The notes: generated from the sequence alone by a model not told the origin. Shown: positions 44,565 through 55,039, numbered from the stretch's first letter. The stretch is DNA of 64,000 nucleotides from Diaphorobacter sp. HDW4A (GCF_011305995.1 NZ_CP049910.1:744001-808000); one strand, 5' to 3'. Made by a program: numbers and translations.

Positions 44565-45613
44565 GTTCATCCATGGCTGCATCCTTGTCCGACATACCTG
44601 CACTCAGCTCCAATCGCCATCGCGCCGCATGGTTGATGCTGGCATTGGTACTCATCAGCGTGCTGCTGATCGCGGTTGGCGCGGCTGTGGGCAGCACGGG
44701 TTTCGAGAGCCTGATGCATCTGGCGGACGACCCCGTGGCGCGGCAGATCGTCACGGAAATCCGTTTGCCGCGCACCGTCGGCGCGTGGTTGGCTGGTGGC
44801 CTGCTGGGTCTTGCAGGAGCCATCGCGCAAGGGCTGTTCCGTAATCCGTTGGCCGATCCGTATTTGCTGGGAAGCGCATCGGGCGCCACGCTTGGCGGAG
44901 CGCTCGCAATGACGTGGCTCGGCGTCGCGCCCGCATCGGCCAGCCTGTTGGCGCGCATGGGCATCACCGGCGTGGCCTTTGTGGGTGCGGCGGGTGCAGT
45001 CATACTCACTTTGATTCTGGCGCGCGGCGCTCAGCACACTCTGCGCTTGTTGCTTGCGGGTGTGATTGTGGGCGTGGTGCTGGGCGCGGCTCGCGATCTG
45101 GTGGAACTCAGTTCGCCGGAAATTCTGCAGGCGATGCAAGCCTTCACCCTCGGCACGACGGCGTTCGTCGGGTGGTCTGCGGTCGGCATGATGTTTGGCA
45201 GCTGGCTGCTGTGCGCTGTGACGGCATGGGCGTTGGCGCGCGCGCTCGATGGGCTGACGCTGGGTGAGGCGACGGCCGCTAGTCTGGGCCTCCCGCTCGG
45301 ACCGATGCGCGCGGGGCTGATTGCCGCCATGGCGCTCGCGACGGGAACTGCTGTGGCGCATACCGGCCTGATTGCGTTCGTTGGTTTGGCCGCGCCGCAT
45401 CTGGTGCGCTCGATGGTGCGGGTGACGCATCCATGGCATGTGCTGCTCTCGGGCCTCATGGGCGCGGTGCTGCTGCTGGCGGCCGACGTGCTCGCGCGTT
45501 GGCTGATCGCGCCGCAGGAACTGCCAGTCGGAGTGCTCACCGCAGCACTTGGCGGTACCTATCTACTGTGGCTCATGCACCGCCGCTCGTCGAGTGCGGG
45601 AGGTGGCCTATGA
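44561..45613 (+). CDS. btuC: FecCD/BtuC-type ABC permease for corrinoids
   Basis: 350 residues, about ten helices. Signature regions RLPRTVGAWLAGGLLGLAGA and LAAPHLVRSMV with the coupling-helix Gly are those of FecCD permeases. Start and stop both overlap the neighbours by ATGA, so btuF, btuC and btuD are made together. Confidence 0.93.
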   Translation: MSSSMAASLSDIPALSSNRHRAAWLMLALVLISVLLIAVGAAVGSTGFESLMHLADDPVARQIVTEIRLPRTVGAWLAGGLLGLAGAIAQGLFRNPLADPYLLGSASGATLGGALAMTWLGVAPASASLLARMGITGVAFVGAAGAVILTLILARGAQHTLRLLLAGVIVGVVLGAARDLVELSSPEILQAMQAFTLGTTAFVGWSAVGMMFGSWLLCAVTAWALARALDGLTLGEATAASLGLPLGPMRAGLIAAMALATGTAVAHTGLIAFVGLAAPHLVRSMVRVTHPWHVLLSGLMGAVLLLAADVLARWLIAPQELPVGVLTAALGGTYLLWLMHRRSSSAGGGL

Positions 45614-46416
45614 CCTCGACACAATGGGCGATCCGCGCAAGAAACGTCACCGTGCGTGCGGGCGATGCCGAGATTCTTCATGGCATCGATCTCGACATTC
45701 CCGCCGGTCGCTGGACCAGCATCGTCGGGCCGAATGGTGCGGGAAAATCGACGTTGCTCAAGGCGGTATCGGGGTTGCTCAAGCATGCCAAGGTGCAGTC
45801 CGATATCGAACTGCTGGGTATACCGTTTCACCAGATTCCGGTGCGCGAGCGCGCGCGCCGCATGGCCTGGCTCGGGCAGAACGAAGTCGCGATGGAAGAG
45901 CTTCAGGTCCACGATGTGGTGATGCTCGGTCGTTTGCCGCATCAGGCCTGGCTGGCGCCGCCGGGCAAGGCAGATTTCGATGCGGTCGAGCAGGCGCTGC
46001 AGGCCACGCAGGCATGGCAGTGGCGCGCCCGTCCGCTTTCTCAACTTTCGGGTGGCGAGCGTCAGCGGGTGCTGCTGGCGCGTGCGCTCGCGGTGCAGGC
46101 CGAGGTGCTGCTTATGGACGAGCCGCTCGCGAATCTTGACCCTCCCCATCAGACCGACTGGATGCACACGGTGCGCGATCTTGTTGACGCGGGCAGCACC
46201 GTGGTCAGCGTGCTGCACGAGGTGTCGATTGCGTTGCAGGCCGATGATCTGGTGATCATGGCGAACGGGCGCGTGCAGCACCACGGTGCGTGCAGTGATC
46301 GCGCAACCCATGCGGCGCTCGAAGAAGTGTTTGAGAGCCGCATCCGCGTGCAGCAGGTCGATGGTGTCTGGGTCGCTCTGCCGCATTGGCGGTCGCGGCA
46401 CAAGGCACCGGCCTGA
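45610..46416 (+). CDS. btuD: ABC transporter ATPase BtuD
   Basis: 268 residues: Walker [11 protein letters not shown]-loop [13 protein letters not shown] signature LSGGERQRV, Walker [12 protein letters not shown] and H-loop His in SVLHEVS. It powers corrinoid import through BtuC. The ATG overlaps the btuC stop (45610-45613). Confidence 0.94.
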   Translation: MTSTQWAIRARNVTVRAGDAEILHGIDLDIPAGRWTSIVGPNGAGKSTLLKAVSGLLKHAKVQSDIELLGIPFHQIPVRERARRMAWLGQNEVAMEELQVHDVVMLGRLPHQAWLAPPGKADFDAVEQALQATQAWQWRARPLSQLSGGERQRVLLARALAVQAEVLLMDEPLANLDPPHQTDWMHTVRDLVDAGSTVVSVLHEVSIALQADDLVIMANGRVQHHGACSDRATHAALEEVFESRIRVQQVDGVWVALPHWRSRHKAPA

Positions 46417-46471
46417 ACCACTACTCCATTCAATCGTGCGAAGCCGCACGGAACACAACGGAACAAGCAAA

Positions 46472-47041
46472 ATGGAAATCGAAAATCCGCCAGTGGACAA
46501 AAGCTACGAGAAGCCCGACGGCGAGCGGCGCGGCCTGCTGCTCGTGAACACGGGTGATGGAAAGGGCAAGAGCACGGCGGCATTCGGCCTCGCACTGCGC
46601 GCCCATGGCCGCAGCAAGAAGGTCAAGATCTTCCAGTTCATGAAGGTGCCGACTGCGCGCTTTGGCGAGCACCGCATGTTTGAGAGTCTGGGCATTCCCA
46701 TCGAAGGGCTGGGTGATGGCTTCAGCTGGAAGAGCCGCGACCTTGAACATTCCGCCGAGCTTGCACGCGAAGGCTGGGAACGCGCGCGCGCGGTGATCAT
46801 GTCGGGTGACCATTTTCTGGTGGTGCTCGACGAGATCACCTATCCGCTGATCTACGGTTGGTTGCCGCTCGATCAGGTGTTGGCCACGCTGGCCGAGCGT
46901 CCGCGCCATGTGCATGTGTGCATGACGGGCCGCCGCTGCCCGCAGGAGATCATCGACGTGGCGGACACTGTCACCGAGATGAAGCTCATCAAGCATGCCT
47001 TCAAGGCAGGCATTCCCGCGCAGCGCGGCATCGAGGATTGA
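46472..47041 (+). CDS. cobO: Cob(I)alamin adenosyltransferase (CobA/BtuR type)
   Basis: 189 residues; it adds the adenosyl group to the corrinoid cobalt using ATP. N-terminal P-loop variant [14 protein letters not shown], then [13 protein letters not shown] and the [13 protein letters not shown] metal/phosphate block, and [13 protein letters not shown] near the end, all typical of CobO. Its stop shares one base with the cobD start (TGATG). Confidence 0.95.
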   Translation: MEIENPPVDKSYEKPDGERRGLLLVNTGDGKGKSTAAFGLALRAHGRSKKVKIFQFMKVPTARFGEHRMFESLGIPIEGLGDGFSWKSRDLEHSAELAREGWERARAVIMSGDHFLVVLDEITYPLIYGWLPLDQVLATLAERPRHVHVCMTGRRCPQEIIDVADTVTEMKLIKHAFKAGIPAQRGIED

Positions 47042-48012
47042 TGGAGGCGGACGGTATTTTGCAGACAGGCGGAATTTTCGCGTTGGCCTTGTTGATCGCG
47101 CTCGTGGTTGACCGTTGGTGGGGCGAGCCCACTGCACGCTGGCATCCCGTGGTGTGGATGGGGCGTGCGCTGCAGCGCGTGGGCAACGCCACTGCGCCGA
47201 CCGAGCCCACGGGCCGCGACATGACGAGCTTCTGGCGCGCGGCCGTATGCTGGTGCGTACTCGCGCTGATCGGCGTGGCTGTGGCGGTGCTGCTGCAGGC
47301 GGCAATTCTTTGCTACGCGCCGTGGTGGCTGGCTTGTGTGCTGCTGGGCCTGTTGATCAAGCCGATGCTGGCTTGGCAGATGCTCCACGCGGAAGTGACG
47401 GCAGTGGAGGATGCACTGGCGCGCTCGTTGTCCGAAGGTCAGGCGCAGCTTGGCCGACTGGTGAGCCGTGACGTGCAGGTGCTTGGCGAGGTGCAGGTGC
47501 GCGAAAGCGCCATCGAATCGCTAGCTGAAAATCTCAATGACTCGGTGATCGCGCCGATCTTCTGGCTCGTCGTCGCCGGGCTGCCGGGCGCGGTTCTTTA
47601 TCGTTTTGCGAACACGGCCGATGCCATGTGGGGCTACCCCGGAATGCGCGGCGGACGTTACTGGCAATGGGCGGGAAAGTGGGCCGCGCGGGCCGATGAT
47701 GTGATGTCATGGATTCCCGCGCGCATCACGGCCGTGGCGCTGTGGTGCGTGACGGGCTGCGAACGCTGGAGCGCACTGGTTGCGAATGCGCGAAAGACCC
47801 CCTCGCCCAATAGCGGCTGGCCGATGGCTGCGATGGCGCTGGCGCTTGGTGTGCGCCTGTCCAAACCCGAGGTGTATGTGCTCAATCCGGAAGGGCGCAA
47901 CGCAGAGCCGGGTGACATCGCACGCAGTGCGGCGATCGCCTCGCGTGCGGTGGGTTGCGTGGTGATGCTGGCGGTTTTCTGTCTGGTGTCGATGGTGGTG
48001 GTACGCGCATGA
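47041..48012 (+). CDS. cobD: Adenosylcobinamide-phosphate synthase CobD/CbiB
   Basis: 323 residues, integral membrane; it attaches the aminopropanol (phosphate) arm to adenosylcobyric acid. Family blocks ARWHPVVWMGRALQ, VRESAIESLAENLNDSVIAPIFW, RFANTADAMWGY and ARKTPSPNSGWPMAAMALAL are present. Ends overlapping cobC by ATGA (48009-48012). Confidence 0.95.
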   Translation: MEADGILQTGGIFALALLIALVVDRWWGEPTARWHPVVWMGRALQRVGNATAPTEPTGRDMTSFWRAAVCWCVLALIGVAVAVLLQAAILCYAPWWLACVLLGLLIKPMLAWQMLHAEVTAVEDALARSLSEGQAQLGRLVSRDVQVLGEVQVRESAIESLAENLNDSVIAPIFWLVVAGLPGAVLYRFANTADAMWGYPGMRGGRYWQWAGKWAARADDVMSWIPARITAVALWCVTGCERWSALVANARKTPSPNSGWPMAAMALALGVRLSKPEVYVLNPEGRNAEPGDIARSAAIASRAVGCVVMLAVFCLVSMVVVRA

Positions 48013-49016
48013 TGCTGCAGGCCATTCCCGAATCGGTGCACGGCGGGCCGGATGCAAAGGGCGTGCCGCGGCATGATTTTTCGACCAATGCGAATGCATG
48101 CGGGCCTTGCGAGATTACGCAAGCCGCGTTGCGCAACGTTGATGCCGCGCACTATCCCGATCCGCACTACACGCAGTTGCGAGAGTGGCTTGGTACGTTT
48201 CATGGAGTCGATGCGGATCGCATTGTTCTGGCCGCGAGCGCGAGCGAATTCATGCAGCGCATCAGTGCCTTCGCGGCGCGCATCGGCTTTCGCCATGCGC
48301 GCGTGCCGCAGCATGGCTATGGCGACTACACGCGGGGTGCGCGGGTCTGGGAGCTGGAGCTTGCAGCAAGCGATTCGCCCGCGCTGCACTGGGCCTGCGA
48401 GCCGGCGAGCCCGCTGGGCTCGCGCGATGCGGCCATTGATGATTGGTTGGATGAGTCCGTCGCGACGCACGACATCCGCGTGCTCGATTGCGCCTATGTG
48501 CCGCTGATGCTGGATGGCGCGACGCCGCGCCTGCCGAGCACCGCCTGGCAGCTCTGGACGCCGAACAAGGCGCTCGCGTTGACGGGGGTACGCGCGGCTT
48601 ATGCGATTGCGCCCGCGCATGTGTCGGCGGAGCACCTCGCCGTGCTGCGCGCGATGTCGGCATCATGGCCCGTCGGGTCGCACGGCGTGACCATGCTCGA
48701 GAGCTGGATCGCGCCCGAGGTGCAGCGTTGGCTGAAGGCATCGCTCGCGACATTGAGCGATTGGAAGCGCGCGCAGATCGCGCTGTGTGAGTCACTCGGG
48801 TGGTCGGTGCTTCCGGGCAGTCTCTCTAACTATTTCACCGCGCGACTGCCGCAGGAATGCCGCATGGACGAGGTGCTGAGTGCGCTGCGCAGTTGTGGCA
48901 TCAAGCTGCGCGATTGCGCATCGTTCGGTCTGCCGCAGCATGTACGGGCGGGCGTGCTGCCGCCACAGTCGCAGGCAGCATTGAGAGATGGTTGGATACA
49001 GGGAGTCATCGGATGA
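48009..49016 (+). CDS. cobC: Threonine-phosphate decarboxylase-type PLP enzyme (CobC)
   Basis: 335-residue fold-type I aminotransferase-like protein that should make aminopropanol phosphate from threonine phosphate for CobD (the Salmonella enzyme is called CobD). The N-terminus HDFSTNANACGPC is a variant of the family's DFSxNxNPxG. The PLP Lys is expected in WTPNKALALTGVRAAYA. It is shorter than most (about 360). ATGA overlaps at both ends. Confidence 0.88.
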   Translation: MMLQAIPESVHGGPDAKGVPRHDFSTNANACGPCEITQAALRNVDAAHYPDPHYTQLREWLGTFHGVDADRIVLAASASEFMQRISAFAARIGFRHARVPQHGYGDYTRGARVWELELAASDSPALHWACEPASPLGSRDAAIDDWLDESVATHDIRVLDCAYVPLMLDGATPRLPSTAWQLWTPNKALALTGVRAAYAIAPAHVSAEHLAVLRAMSASWPVGSHGVTMLESWIAPEVQRWLKASLATLSDWKRAQIALCESLGWSVLPGSLSNYFTARLPQECRMDEVLSALRSCGIKLRDCASFGLPQHVRAGVLPPQSQAALRDGWIQGVIG

Positions 49017-50470
49017 GTGCACGTTGCATCATGGTTCTGGGCACGACGAGCGGGGCGGGCAAGAGCTGGCTCACCACGGCGCTGTGTCGTTGGTACGCGA
49101 ATCAAGGCTTGAGGGTTGCGCCGTTCAAGGCGCAGAACATGAGCAACAACGCGCGTGTGGTCTCGGCGCACGATGGCGGCTTCGGCGAGATCGGCAGTGC
49201 GCAGTATTTTCAGGCGCTTGCCGCACGCGCGACGCCTGATGTGCGCATGAACCCGTTGCTGCTCAAGCCCGAGGCCGATACGCACAGCCAGGTCGTGCTG
49301 CTCGGGCAGGTGAGCCGCGAGCTCACGGCGCTGCCATGGCGTGGCCGCAGCCAGAAAGTGTGGCCGCAGATCGCGGCGGCGCTCGATGAGTTGCGCGCCG
49401 AGAACGACGTGGTGGTGATCGAGGGCGCGGGCTCTCCGGCCGAGATCAATTTGCATGCGAGTGACGTGGTCAACATGCGCGTGGCGCGGCATGCGGATGC
49501 GCGCTGCCTGCTGGTCTCCGACATCGATCGCGGTGGTGCATTCGCGCATCTCTTTGGCACGTGGGCGCTGCTGCCAGAAGATGAACAGGCGCTCATCAAA
49601 GGCTTTGTGCTCAACAAGTTCCGCGGCGACGCTACGCTGCTCGCGCCTGCGCCGCAGATGCTTTTCGAGCGCACGGGCATTCCAGTGGTCGCGACGATTC
49701 CAATGCAATGGAATCACGGTCTGCCCGAAGAAGACGGTGTGTTCGATGATCGTGCGCAGGGCACGTCGGGCGCAGTGCACACGCGGGTTGCGGTGATCGC
49801 TTATCCGCGCATCAGCAATCTCGATGAATTCCAGCCGCTCAAGAACGTGAGCGGCGTGCGTTTGAATTGGGCGCGCAGTCCGGCCGATGTGGAAGGCGCG
49901 GACTGGATCGTCCTGCCAGGCTCGAAGTCCACCGCAGCCGATCTCGCCTGGCTGCGTGCGCAGGGGCTGGATGCGGCCATCGCCTCACATGCTGCGAGGG
50001 GCGGCATGGTGCTGGGTGTGTGCGGGGGCTTGCAAATGCTGGGCGAGGCGCTGATCGATACCGTCGGCGTGGATGGCAACGCGCCGGGGCTGGGGCTGCT
50101 GCCGTTGGTCACCAGCTTTGAAGAGAACAAGACCGTGCAACTGACTGACACGTGTTTCGGCGATGTGCTTGGTGGCTGGAAGACCTTGTCTGGCGTGGCC
50201 TTGCGCGGCTATGAAATCCACCATGGACAGACCGCGCAGCATCCCGCAATGGAAGCTGCGGGCGACGTCGCCCGGATGGTGATTCCGGGTGTAGCGTGGC
50301 AGAACGGTGCGGGCAATGTGCTGGGGCTGTATTTGCATGGCATGTTCGAAGACGCCAACGTGCTGCAGGCCTTGTTCGGTGAGCGTGCCACCACGCTCGA
50401 CGCGGTGTTCGAGCGCATGGCGCAGGGCGTGGGCGAGTGGTTCGATCCCGCTGCACTCGCGTTGAATTGA
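49013..50470 (+). CDS. cobQ: Cobyric acid synthase
   Basis: 485 residues; it amidates four side chains of adenosylcobyrinic a,c-diamide. An N-terminal ATP-binding domain (MVLGTTSGAGKSWLTTALCR, FKAQNMSNNA) is joined to a C-terminal glutamine amidotransferase with nucleophile Cys in GVCGGLQMLGE and His in LYLHGMFE. The ATG overlaps the cobC stop. Confidence 0.95.
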   Translation: MSARCIMVLGTTSGAGKSWLTTALCRWYANQGLRVAPFKAQNMSNNARVVSAHDGGFGEIGSAQYFQALAARATPDVRMNPLLLKPEADTHSQVVLLGQVSRELTALPWRGRSQKVWPQIAAALDELRAENDVVVIEGAGSPAEINLHASDVVNMRVARHADARCLLVSDIDRGGAFAHLFGTWALLPEDEQALIKGFVLNKFRGDATLLAPAPQMLFERTGIPVVATIPMQWNHGLPEEDGVFDDRAQGTSGAVHTRVAVIAYPRISNLDEFQPLKNVSGVRLNWARSPADVEGADWIVLPGSKSTAADLAWLRAQGLDAAIASHAARGGMVLGVCGGLQMLGEALIDTVGVDGNAPGLGLLPLVTSFEENKTVQLTDTCFGDVLGGWKTLSGVALRGYEIHHGQTAQHPAMEAAGDVARMVIPGVAWQNGAGNVLGLYLHGMFEDANVLQALFGERATTLDAVFERMAQGVGEWFDPAALALN

Positions 50471-50488
50471 AGAGATTTTGAAAGACAG

Positions 50489-51553
50489 ATGACTATGCTG
50501 ATGATTCCCGAAATTGCATCGATTGCCGATGAGGCGCTGAGCGCCAGACTGCAACGACGCATCGACAGCAAGACCAAGCCGCTCGGCGCACTGGGTCGGC
50601 TCGAGACGCTGGCGCATCGCATCGGCACCATTCTGGGCACCGAAGAGCCCGTGCTGCACGAGCCGCAGGTGCTGGTGTGCGCGGCAGACCATGGCCTCGC
50701 GGCCAAGGGCGTGTCAGCCTATCCGAGCGACGTGACCTGGCAGATGGTCGAGAACTTTCTGGCAGGCGGTGCGGCGGTCAGCGTTCTGGCGCGCCAGAAC
50801 GGTCTGGCGTTGACGGTAGCGGACTGCGGCGTGGCGCGCGAGATCCCGCTGCGTGAGCACAAGCAGGGCGCACCGCGACTCGTTTCGTGCCGTGTGGCCG
50901 CGGGCACGCAGGACGCGAGCGCGGGCCCCGCGATGACGATGGTGCAGTGCGAACAGGCCATCGCGAACGGTCGGCAACTGGTGCGCGACATGCCGGGCAA
51001 CGCTTTGCTGCTTGGCGAAATGGGCATCGGCAATACCTCGGTCGCTTCGTTGCTGCTCGCGCGATTGGGTGGCGTTTCGTTGGCCGAATGCACGGGCGCG
51101 GGCACGGGTTTGAACGCGGCGGGCGTGGCTCGCAAGCTTCAGATTCTGGAGACTGCGCTGCGGGCCAACGTCGATGCGACCGCGCCGCTGCAGGCACTCG
51201 CCGCACTCGGCGGTTTTGAGGTCGCGGCGCTCACTGGCGCGGTGCTAGAGGCCGCTGTGCAGCGTCGCGTGATCGTGGTGGATGGTTTCATCACCACCGC
51301 CGCCGTGCTGGTAGCCAGTCGCCTGCAACCAGCGGTGTTGGAGCGCTGCGTTTTCGCACACCGCTCGGGCGAACCGGGCCACACGCACATGCTGCGCTTG
51401 CTCCAAGGCGAGGCGCTGCTCGACATGGGACTGCGTCTGGGTGAAGGTTCCGGTGCGGCGCTGGCGTGGCCGCTGTTGGAATCGGCCTGCGTGATCTTGC
51501 GCGAGATGGCGAGCTTTGAATCGGCTGGGGTGGATGGCAGCAACCCGGCCTGA
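50489..51553 (+). CDS. cobT: Nicotinate-nucleotide:dimethylbenzimidazole phosphoribosyltransferase
   Basis: 354 residues; it makes alpha-ribazole phosphate for the lower ligand. N-terminal KTKPLGALGRLE, the AADHGLAAKGVSAYP nucleotide block, GEMGIGNTS and the catalytic Glu in RLGEGSGAALAWPLL are all in place. It is the last gene of the operon; cobS does not follow. Confidence 0.95.
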   Translation: MTMLMIPEIASIADEALSARLQRRIDSKTKPLGALGRLETLAHRIGTILGTEEPVLHEPQVLVCAADHGLAAKGVSAYPSDVTWQMVENFLAGGAAVSVLARQNGLALTVADCGVAREIPLREHKQGAPRLVSCRVAAGTQDASAGPAMTMVQCEQAIANGRQLVRDMPGNALLLGEMGIGNTSVASLLLARLGGVSLAECTGAGTGLNAAGVARKLQILETALRANVDATAPLQALAALGGFEVAALTGAVLEAAVQRRVIVVDGFITTAAVLVASRLQPAVLERCVFAHRSGEPGHTHMLRLLQGEALLDMGLRLGEGSGAALAWPLLESACVILREMASFESAGVDGSNPA

Positions 51554-51576
51554 TTCTGCCGATGGTGGGCGCTGAT

Positions 51577-52746
51577 TCAGTACGTGCTGTGCCGCATTTG
51601 ACTATAGAACGCGCTGTCGGGTGCAGTGTCCGGGTCTTGCACGCGCTGCAGGCTTTGCTTGTCGGCGAGGCTGTCGAGCATGCGGCGTGTGAGGGATTGC
51701 GTGCTGCCGTCCTGCGCGGTGAACATGAAGGATGACAGCGTGCTGTTGGCCCAGGTCAGTTGCGTACGGATGCAACGCTGCTGGATCCACATATCGAACC
51801 ATTGACCGGCTTGATATGGCTCGATGTGGATGTCGACATCTGCGTTGGTCGGCGTTTGCAGTTCGGTCGCGGTCTCCGCAGTTTCCTGTGGTTCTGTCTC
51901 TGCAATTTTTGCGAGATGGGCGTGCAGTCGCGTGATCCGCTGCTGCATCGGTGCGATGTCGACTTCCCGATATCCCACGCTGGCGAGTCCTTCACCCACC
52001 AGATTGGCCAGTTCGCTGGTCCAAGACAGTAGCCGACGGGCGTCGTCGCGTTCGATGTCGGGCTGTACGCACCAGAGCAGTACGGGTGCCATCGTCAGAT
52101 ATTTTCCGGCGCGCTGCTTGTTGGTCGAGCATTGCGAATGTGCCGCAACCCTGGCCCATGGTCCTGTGAGAAATTCAAGCCATAACGCGGGCGCCAAACG
52201 CGCTGTCGGGAGCGATTCGAAGGCCGATGCGTTCTCGCGAATCAAATCCTGAAAGGCATCCGGATAGCCTGCTGCCGCCATCGCCGCGAGGCTGGTTGAG
52301 GAAGGTTTTTCCCAGGCGCGATTCCACATGCGATGCATATGCTCGAAGGCAGCGGCGTCATGCACGGGCAGGGTGGTGAGATGGCGCACCGTCTGGTTGG
52401 CGAGCGCGATGAATCGCTCGAATTTCTCGGAGCTTGCGTCGGGGTAGCGCAGACCGCGCTCGATCACCGTGTCGATGAGCTTGCGGGACGCGTGGCGCTC
52501 GTCGGAAAGAGCGGCTGCGTCGCGCTGCACGAGACGGATGAGTGGGAGTTCAAAACTCTGCACCACCTGGCCCAAGGCCGTGGGCAGAGGTTGGCGTTGC
52601 TTGAGTTCATCGAGCCACCGACGCAGGCTGGCTGAGTTGGTGGACACCGCGACAGGGCGCGAATCGCTGATCGTGCCGTCATTCAGGACGCTGCTCTCGA
52701 AGGCTTGGGAAAACGAATCGGAGTTCGGCGGCATGGCCAGTCGCAT
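51577..52746 (-). CDS. DUF1631-like protein of unknown function
   Basis: 389 residues, mainly helical. The C-terminal 60 residues (GQWFDMWIQQRCIRTQLTWA, then FMFTAQDGSTQSLTRRML) resemble the end of DUF1631 proteins, a PilZ-like beta domain; the usual proteins are about twice as long, so this is a short version. No signal or membrane segment. It converges on cobT with 23 bp between stops and has no obvious partner gene. Confidence 0.6.
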   Translation of the reverse strand: MRLAMPPNSDSFSQAFESSVLNDGTISDSRPVAVSTNSASLRRWLDELKQRQPLPTALGQVVQSFELPLIRLVQRDAAALSDERHASRKLIDTVIERGLRYPDASSEKFERFIALANQTVRHLTTLPVHDAAAFEHMHRMWNRAWEKPSSTSLAAMAAAGYPDAFQDLIRENASAFESLPTARLAPALWLEFLTGPWARVAAHSQCSTNKQRAGKYLTMAPVLLWCVQPDIERDDARRLLSWTSELANLVGEGLASVGYREVDIAPMQQRITRLHAHLAKIAETEPQETAETATELQTPTNADVDIHIEPYQAGQWFDMWIQQRCIRTQLTWANSTLSSFMFTAQDGSTQSLTRRMLDSLADKQSLQRVQDPDTAPDSAFYSQMRHSTY

Positions 52747-52846
52747 TGGTTTGAAACTGACCCCATCATAATGGCTTGCGCTTGCAAATCAATCCATTGC
52801 TACAAAGTTCTCCTGCATGCAAAGCATGTGATGAAAGTTGGCGCTT

Positions 52847-52897
52847 ACTGAGATGTTGGTTTCGCGATTTGCGAACCGACATCCCTTGTTTCTCAGT
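52847..52897 (-). terminator. Stem-loop at the 3' end of the MHS transporter gene
   Basis: ACTGAGA/TCTCAGT arms (52847-52853, 52891-52897) enclose a GATGTTGGTTTCGC/GCGAACCGACATC stem. The transporter stop codon lies in the outer arm. There is no T run, so the terminator role is uncertain. Confidence 0.4.
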
Positions 52898-54230
52898 GAT
52901 CGTGGTGCAGGTAAGCAGCCTGCTTGGGCAGGCGGAAACTGAACAGAAAGGCGATCACCATCATCACCGTGACGTACCAGAAGAACGAGGATTCGTGGCC
53001 CTGGTCCTTGAGGTAGAGCGCGACATATTCGGCCGTGCCGCCGAAGATGGCATTGGCGACTGCATAGGCCAGACCGACACCGAGCGCGCGCACCTCGGGC
53101 GGGAACATTTCGGCCTTCACGATGCCGCTGATCGAGGTGTAGAAGCTCACGACAGCCAGCGCCACGATGATGAGTACGAGCGCCACGTAGGGGTTGGTCG
53201 TGTGCTGCAGGGCGGTGAGAATTGGCACCGTAAGCAATGCGCCGAGCGCGCCAAACAGCAGCATGTTGTTGCGCCTGCCGATGCGGTCGGACAGCATGCC
53301 AAACAACGGCTGCATGCACATGTAGAGGAACAGCGCCACGGTCATCACGTAGCTGGCGGTCTTGATCGGCAGGTGCACGGTGTTCACCAAATACTTCTGC
53401 ATGTAGGTGGTGAAGGTGTAGAAGATCAGCGAGCCGCCTGCGGTGTAGCCCAGCACGGTGACAAAGGCAGCGGTGTGGTGGCGGAACAGGCCTCGGATGG
53501 TGCCTGCCTCTTCGTTGTTCTTGGCGGCATCGGTCTGCGTTTCATGCAGGGTGCGACGCAGCAGCAATGCGACAACGGCGGCTACGGCACCGCACACGAA
53601 AGGAATGCGCCAACCCCAGGCGCGCAGCTCCTGATCGCTCAAGATGGCTTCGAGAATCACGATGACCAGCACGGCGAGCAACTGGCCGCCGATCAGCGTG
53701 ACGTATTGGAAGGACGAGAAGAATCCGCGCTGGCCCTTGAGTGCCACTTCGCTCATGTAGGTGGCCGTGGTGCCGTATTCACCGCCGACCGACAGGCCCT
53801 GGAACAAGCGGCAGACCAGCAGCAGAAACGGCGCCCATGCGCCGATTTGTGCGTACGTGGGCAGGCAGGCGATGACGAGCGAGCCGGTGCACATCATGGC
53901 GACTGAGATCAACAGTGAGAGCTTGCGTCCATACTTGTCGGCGATGCGGCCGAACAGCCAGCCGCCGATGGGGCGCATCAGAAAACCAGCGGCGAACACA
54001 CCGGCGGTATTCAGCAACTGAACGGTGGGGTCGGCCTTGGGAAAGAACGCGCCAGCGAAGTAGAGCGCAGAAAACGCATAGACATAGAAGTCGAACCACT
54101 CCACCAGATTGCCCGAAGAGGCGGCCATGATCGCGAAGATGCGGTGGCGTTTTTCGTGCGCTGAGTAGACGCCGGGCTGGAGCGGCGCGCCGCCATCTGG
54201 GTAGGGAGTTGGTGTAGTCGTTGTTCCCAT
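52893..54230 (-). CDS. MHS-family MFS carboxylate transporter (KgtP/ProP-like)
   Basis: 445 residues, twelve helices. Signatures of the metabolite:H+ symporter group: [16 protein letters not shown] in helix 1, [14 protein letters not shown] after helix 2, [13 protein letters not shown] in helix 4 and [13 protein letters not shown] after helix 8. The likely substrate is a di- or tricarboxylate such as 2-oxoglutarate; not certain. The ATG of MGTTTTPTP is used; a TTG 20 codons earlier is open. A GGAGGAG near 54285 has no in-frame start at normal spacing. Confidence 0.87.
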   Translation of the reverse strand: MGTTTTPTPYPDGGAPLQPGVYSAHEKRHRIFAIMAASSGNLVEWFDFYVYAFSALYFAGAFFPKADPTVQLLNTAGVFAAGFLMRPIGGWLFGRIADKYGRKLSLLISVAMMCTGSLVIACLPTYAQIGAWAPFLLLVCRLFQGLSVGGEYGTTATYMSEVALKGQRGFFSSFQYVTLIGGQLLAVLVIVILEAILSDQELRAWGWRIPFVCGAVAAVVALLLRRTLHETQTDAAKNNEEAGTIRGLFRHHTAAFVTVLGYTAGGSLIFYTFTTYMQKYLVNTVHLPIKTASYVMTVALFLYMCMQPLFGMLSDRIGRRNNMLLFGALGALLTVPILTALQHTTNPYVALVLIIVALAVVSFYTSISGIVKAEMFPPEVRALGVGLAYAVANAIFGGTAEYVALYLKDQGHESSFFWYVTVMMVIAFLFSFRLPKQAAYLHHDH

Positions 54231-54353
54231 GGCTTGAGGCCTTTCATGAACCGTGCTGTTGGAGTCTTTTGTTGGATTGTTCTCCTCCAATATGCATCGG
54301 TCATGTCAGTCAACGCGCCGTTGAGCGACTTTATCCACGGGAGGCGTATCTAC

Positions 54354-54992
54354 TTAAACAGAGATGGTTTTCGGCGTGAAATCGCAATATGGCGAGACGA
54401 CGCATTCCCAGCAGCGTGGCTTGCGGGCCTGACAGACGTAGCGGCCGAGCAGAATCAGCCAGTGGTGCGAGTCGACCGCGTACTCGTCCGGCACGCGCTT
54501 CATGAGTTGCAGCTCGACGGCCAGCGGGTCCTTGCCAGGGGCCAATCCGGTGCGGTTGCTCACGCGGAAGATGTGGGTGTCGACCGCCATGGTTGGCTGG
54601 CCGAAGGCGACATTGAGCACCACATTGGCGGTTTTGCGACCCACGCCCGGAAGGGCCTGCAGTTCTTCGCGCGTTTGTGGCACCTTGCCGCCGTGGTGGT
54701 CGATGAGCATCCGACATGTCTCAAGCAGATGCTTGGCCTTGCTGTGGTATAGGCCGATGGTTCTGATATAGCTCTCGAGGCCATCGAGACCGAGATCGAG
54801 AATGGCCTGCGGCGTGTTGGCAACGGGGAACAGCTTGCGCGTGGCCTTGTTCACGCCCACGTCGGTGGCCTGCGCGGACAGCAGGACGGCGGTGAGCAGC
54901 TCGAACACGGAGGTGTATTCGAGCTCGGTGTTGGGTTGTGGGTTGGCCGCTTTCAGCGTGGCGAAGAAAGGCTCGATGTCGCTCTGTTTCAT
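54354..54992 (-). CDS. nth: Endonuclease III
   Basis: 212 residues: DNA glycosylase/AP lyase for oxidised pyrimidines. The helix-hairpin-helix LPGVGRKTANVVL holds the catalytic Lys, VDTHIFRVSNR the catalytic Asp, and the 4Fe-4S motif C-x6-C-x2-C-x5-C (CQARKPRCWECVVSPYC) is complete. The start MKQSDIEPFF avoids overlap with the upstream gene's end, 47 bp away. Probably read through from the TpsB-like gene. Confidence 0.96.
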   Translation of the reverse strand: MKQSDIEPFFATLKAANPQPNTELEYTSVFELLTAVLLSAQATDVGVNKATRKLFPVANTPQAILDLGLDGLESYIRTIGLYHSKAKHLLETCRMLIDHHGGKVPQTREELQALPGVGRKTANVVLNVAFGQPTMAVDTHIFRVSNRTGLAPGKDPLAVELQLMKRVPDEYAVDSHHWLILLGRYVCQARKPRCWECVVSPYCDFTPKTISV

Positions 54993-55039
54993 GGTGCCGC
55001 ATTGTCGCAGCACCATGAAGGCAGGGTGATGGTGCGAGG

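Noticed and set aside
42789..44603. 604-codon minus-strand open frame over cobU and btuF
   Set aside because: Shadow of the cob operon; P-loop and binding-protein motifs are on the plus strand.
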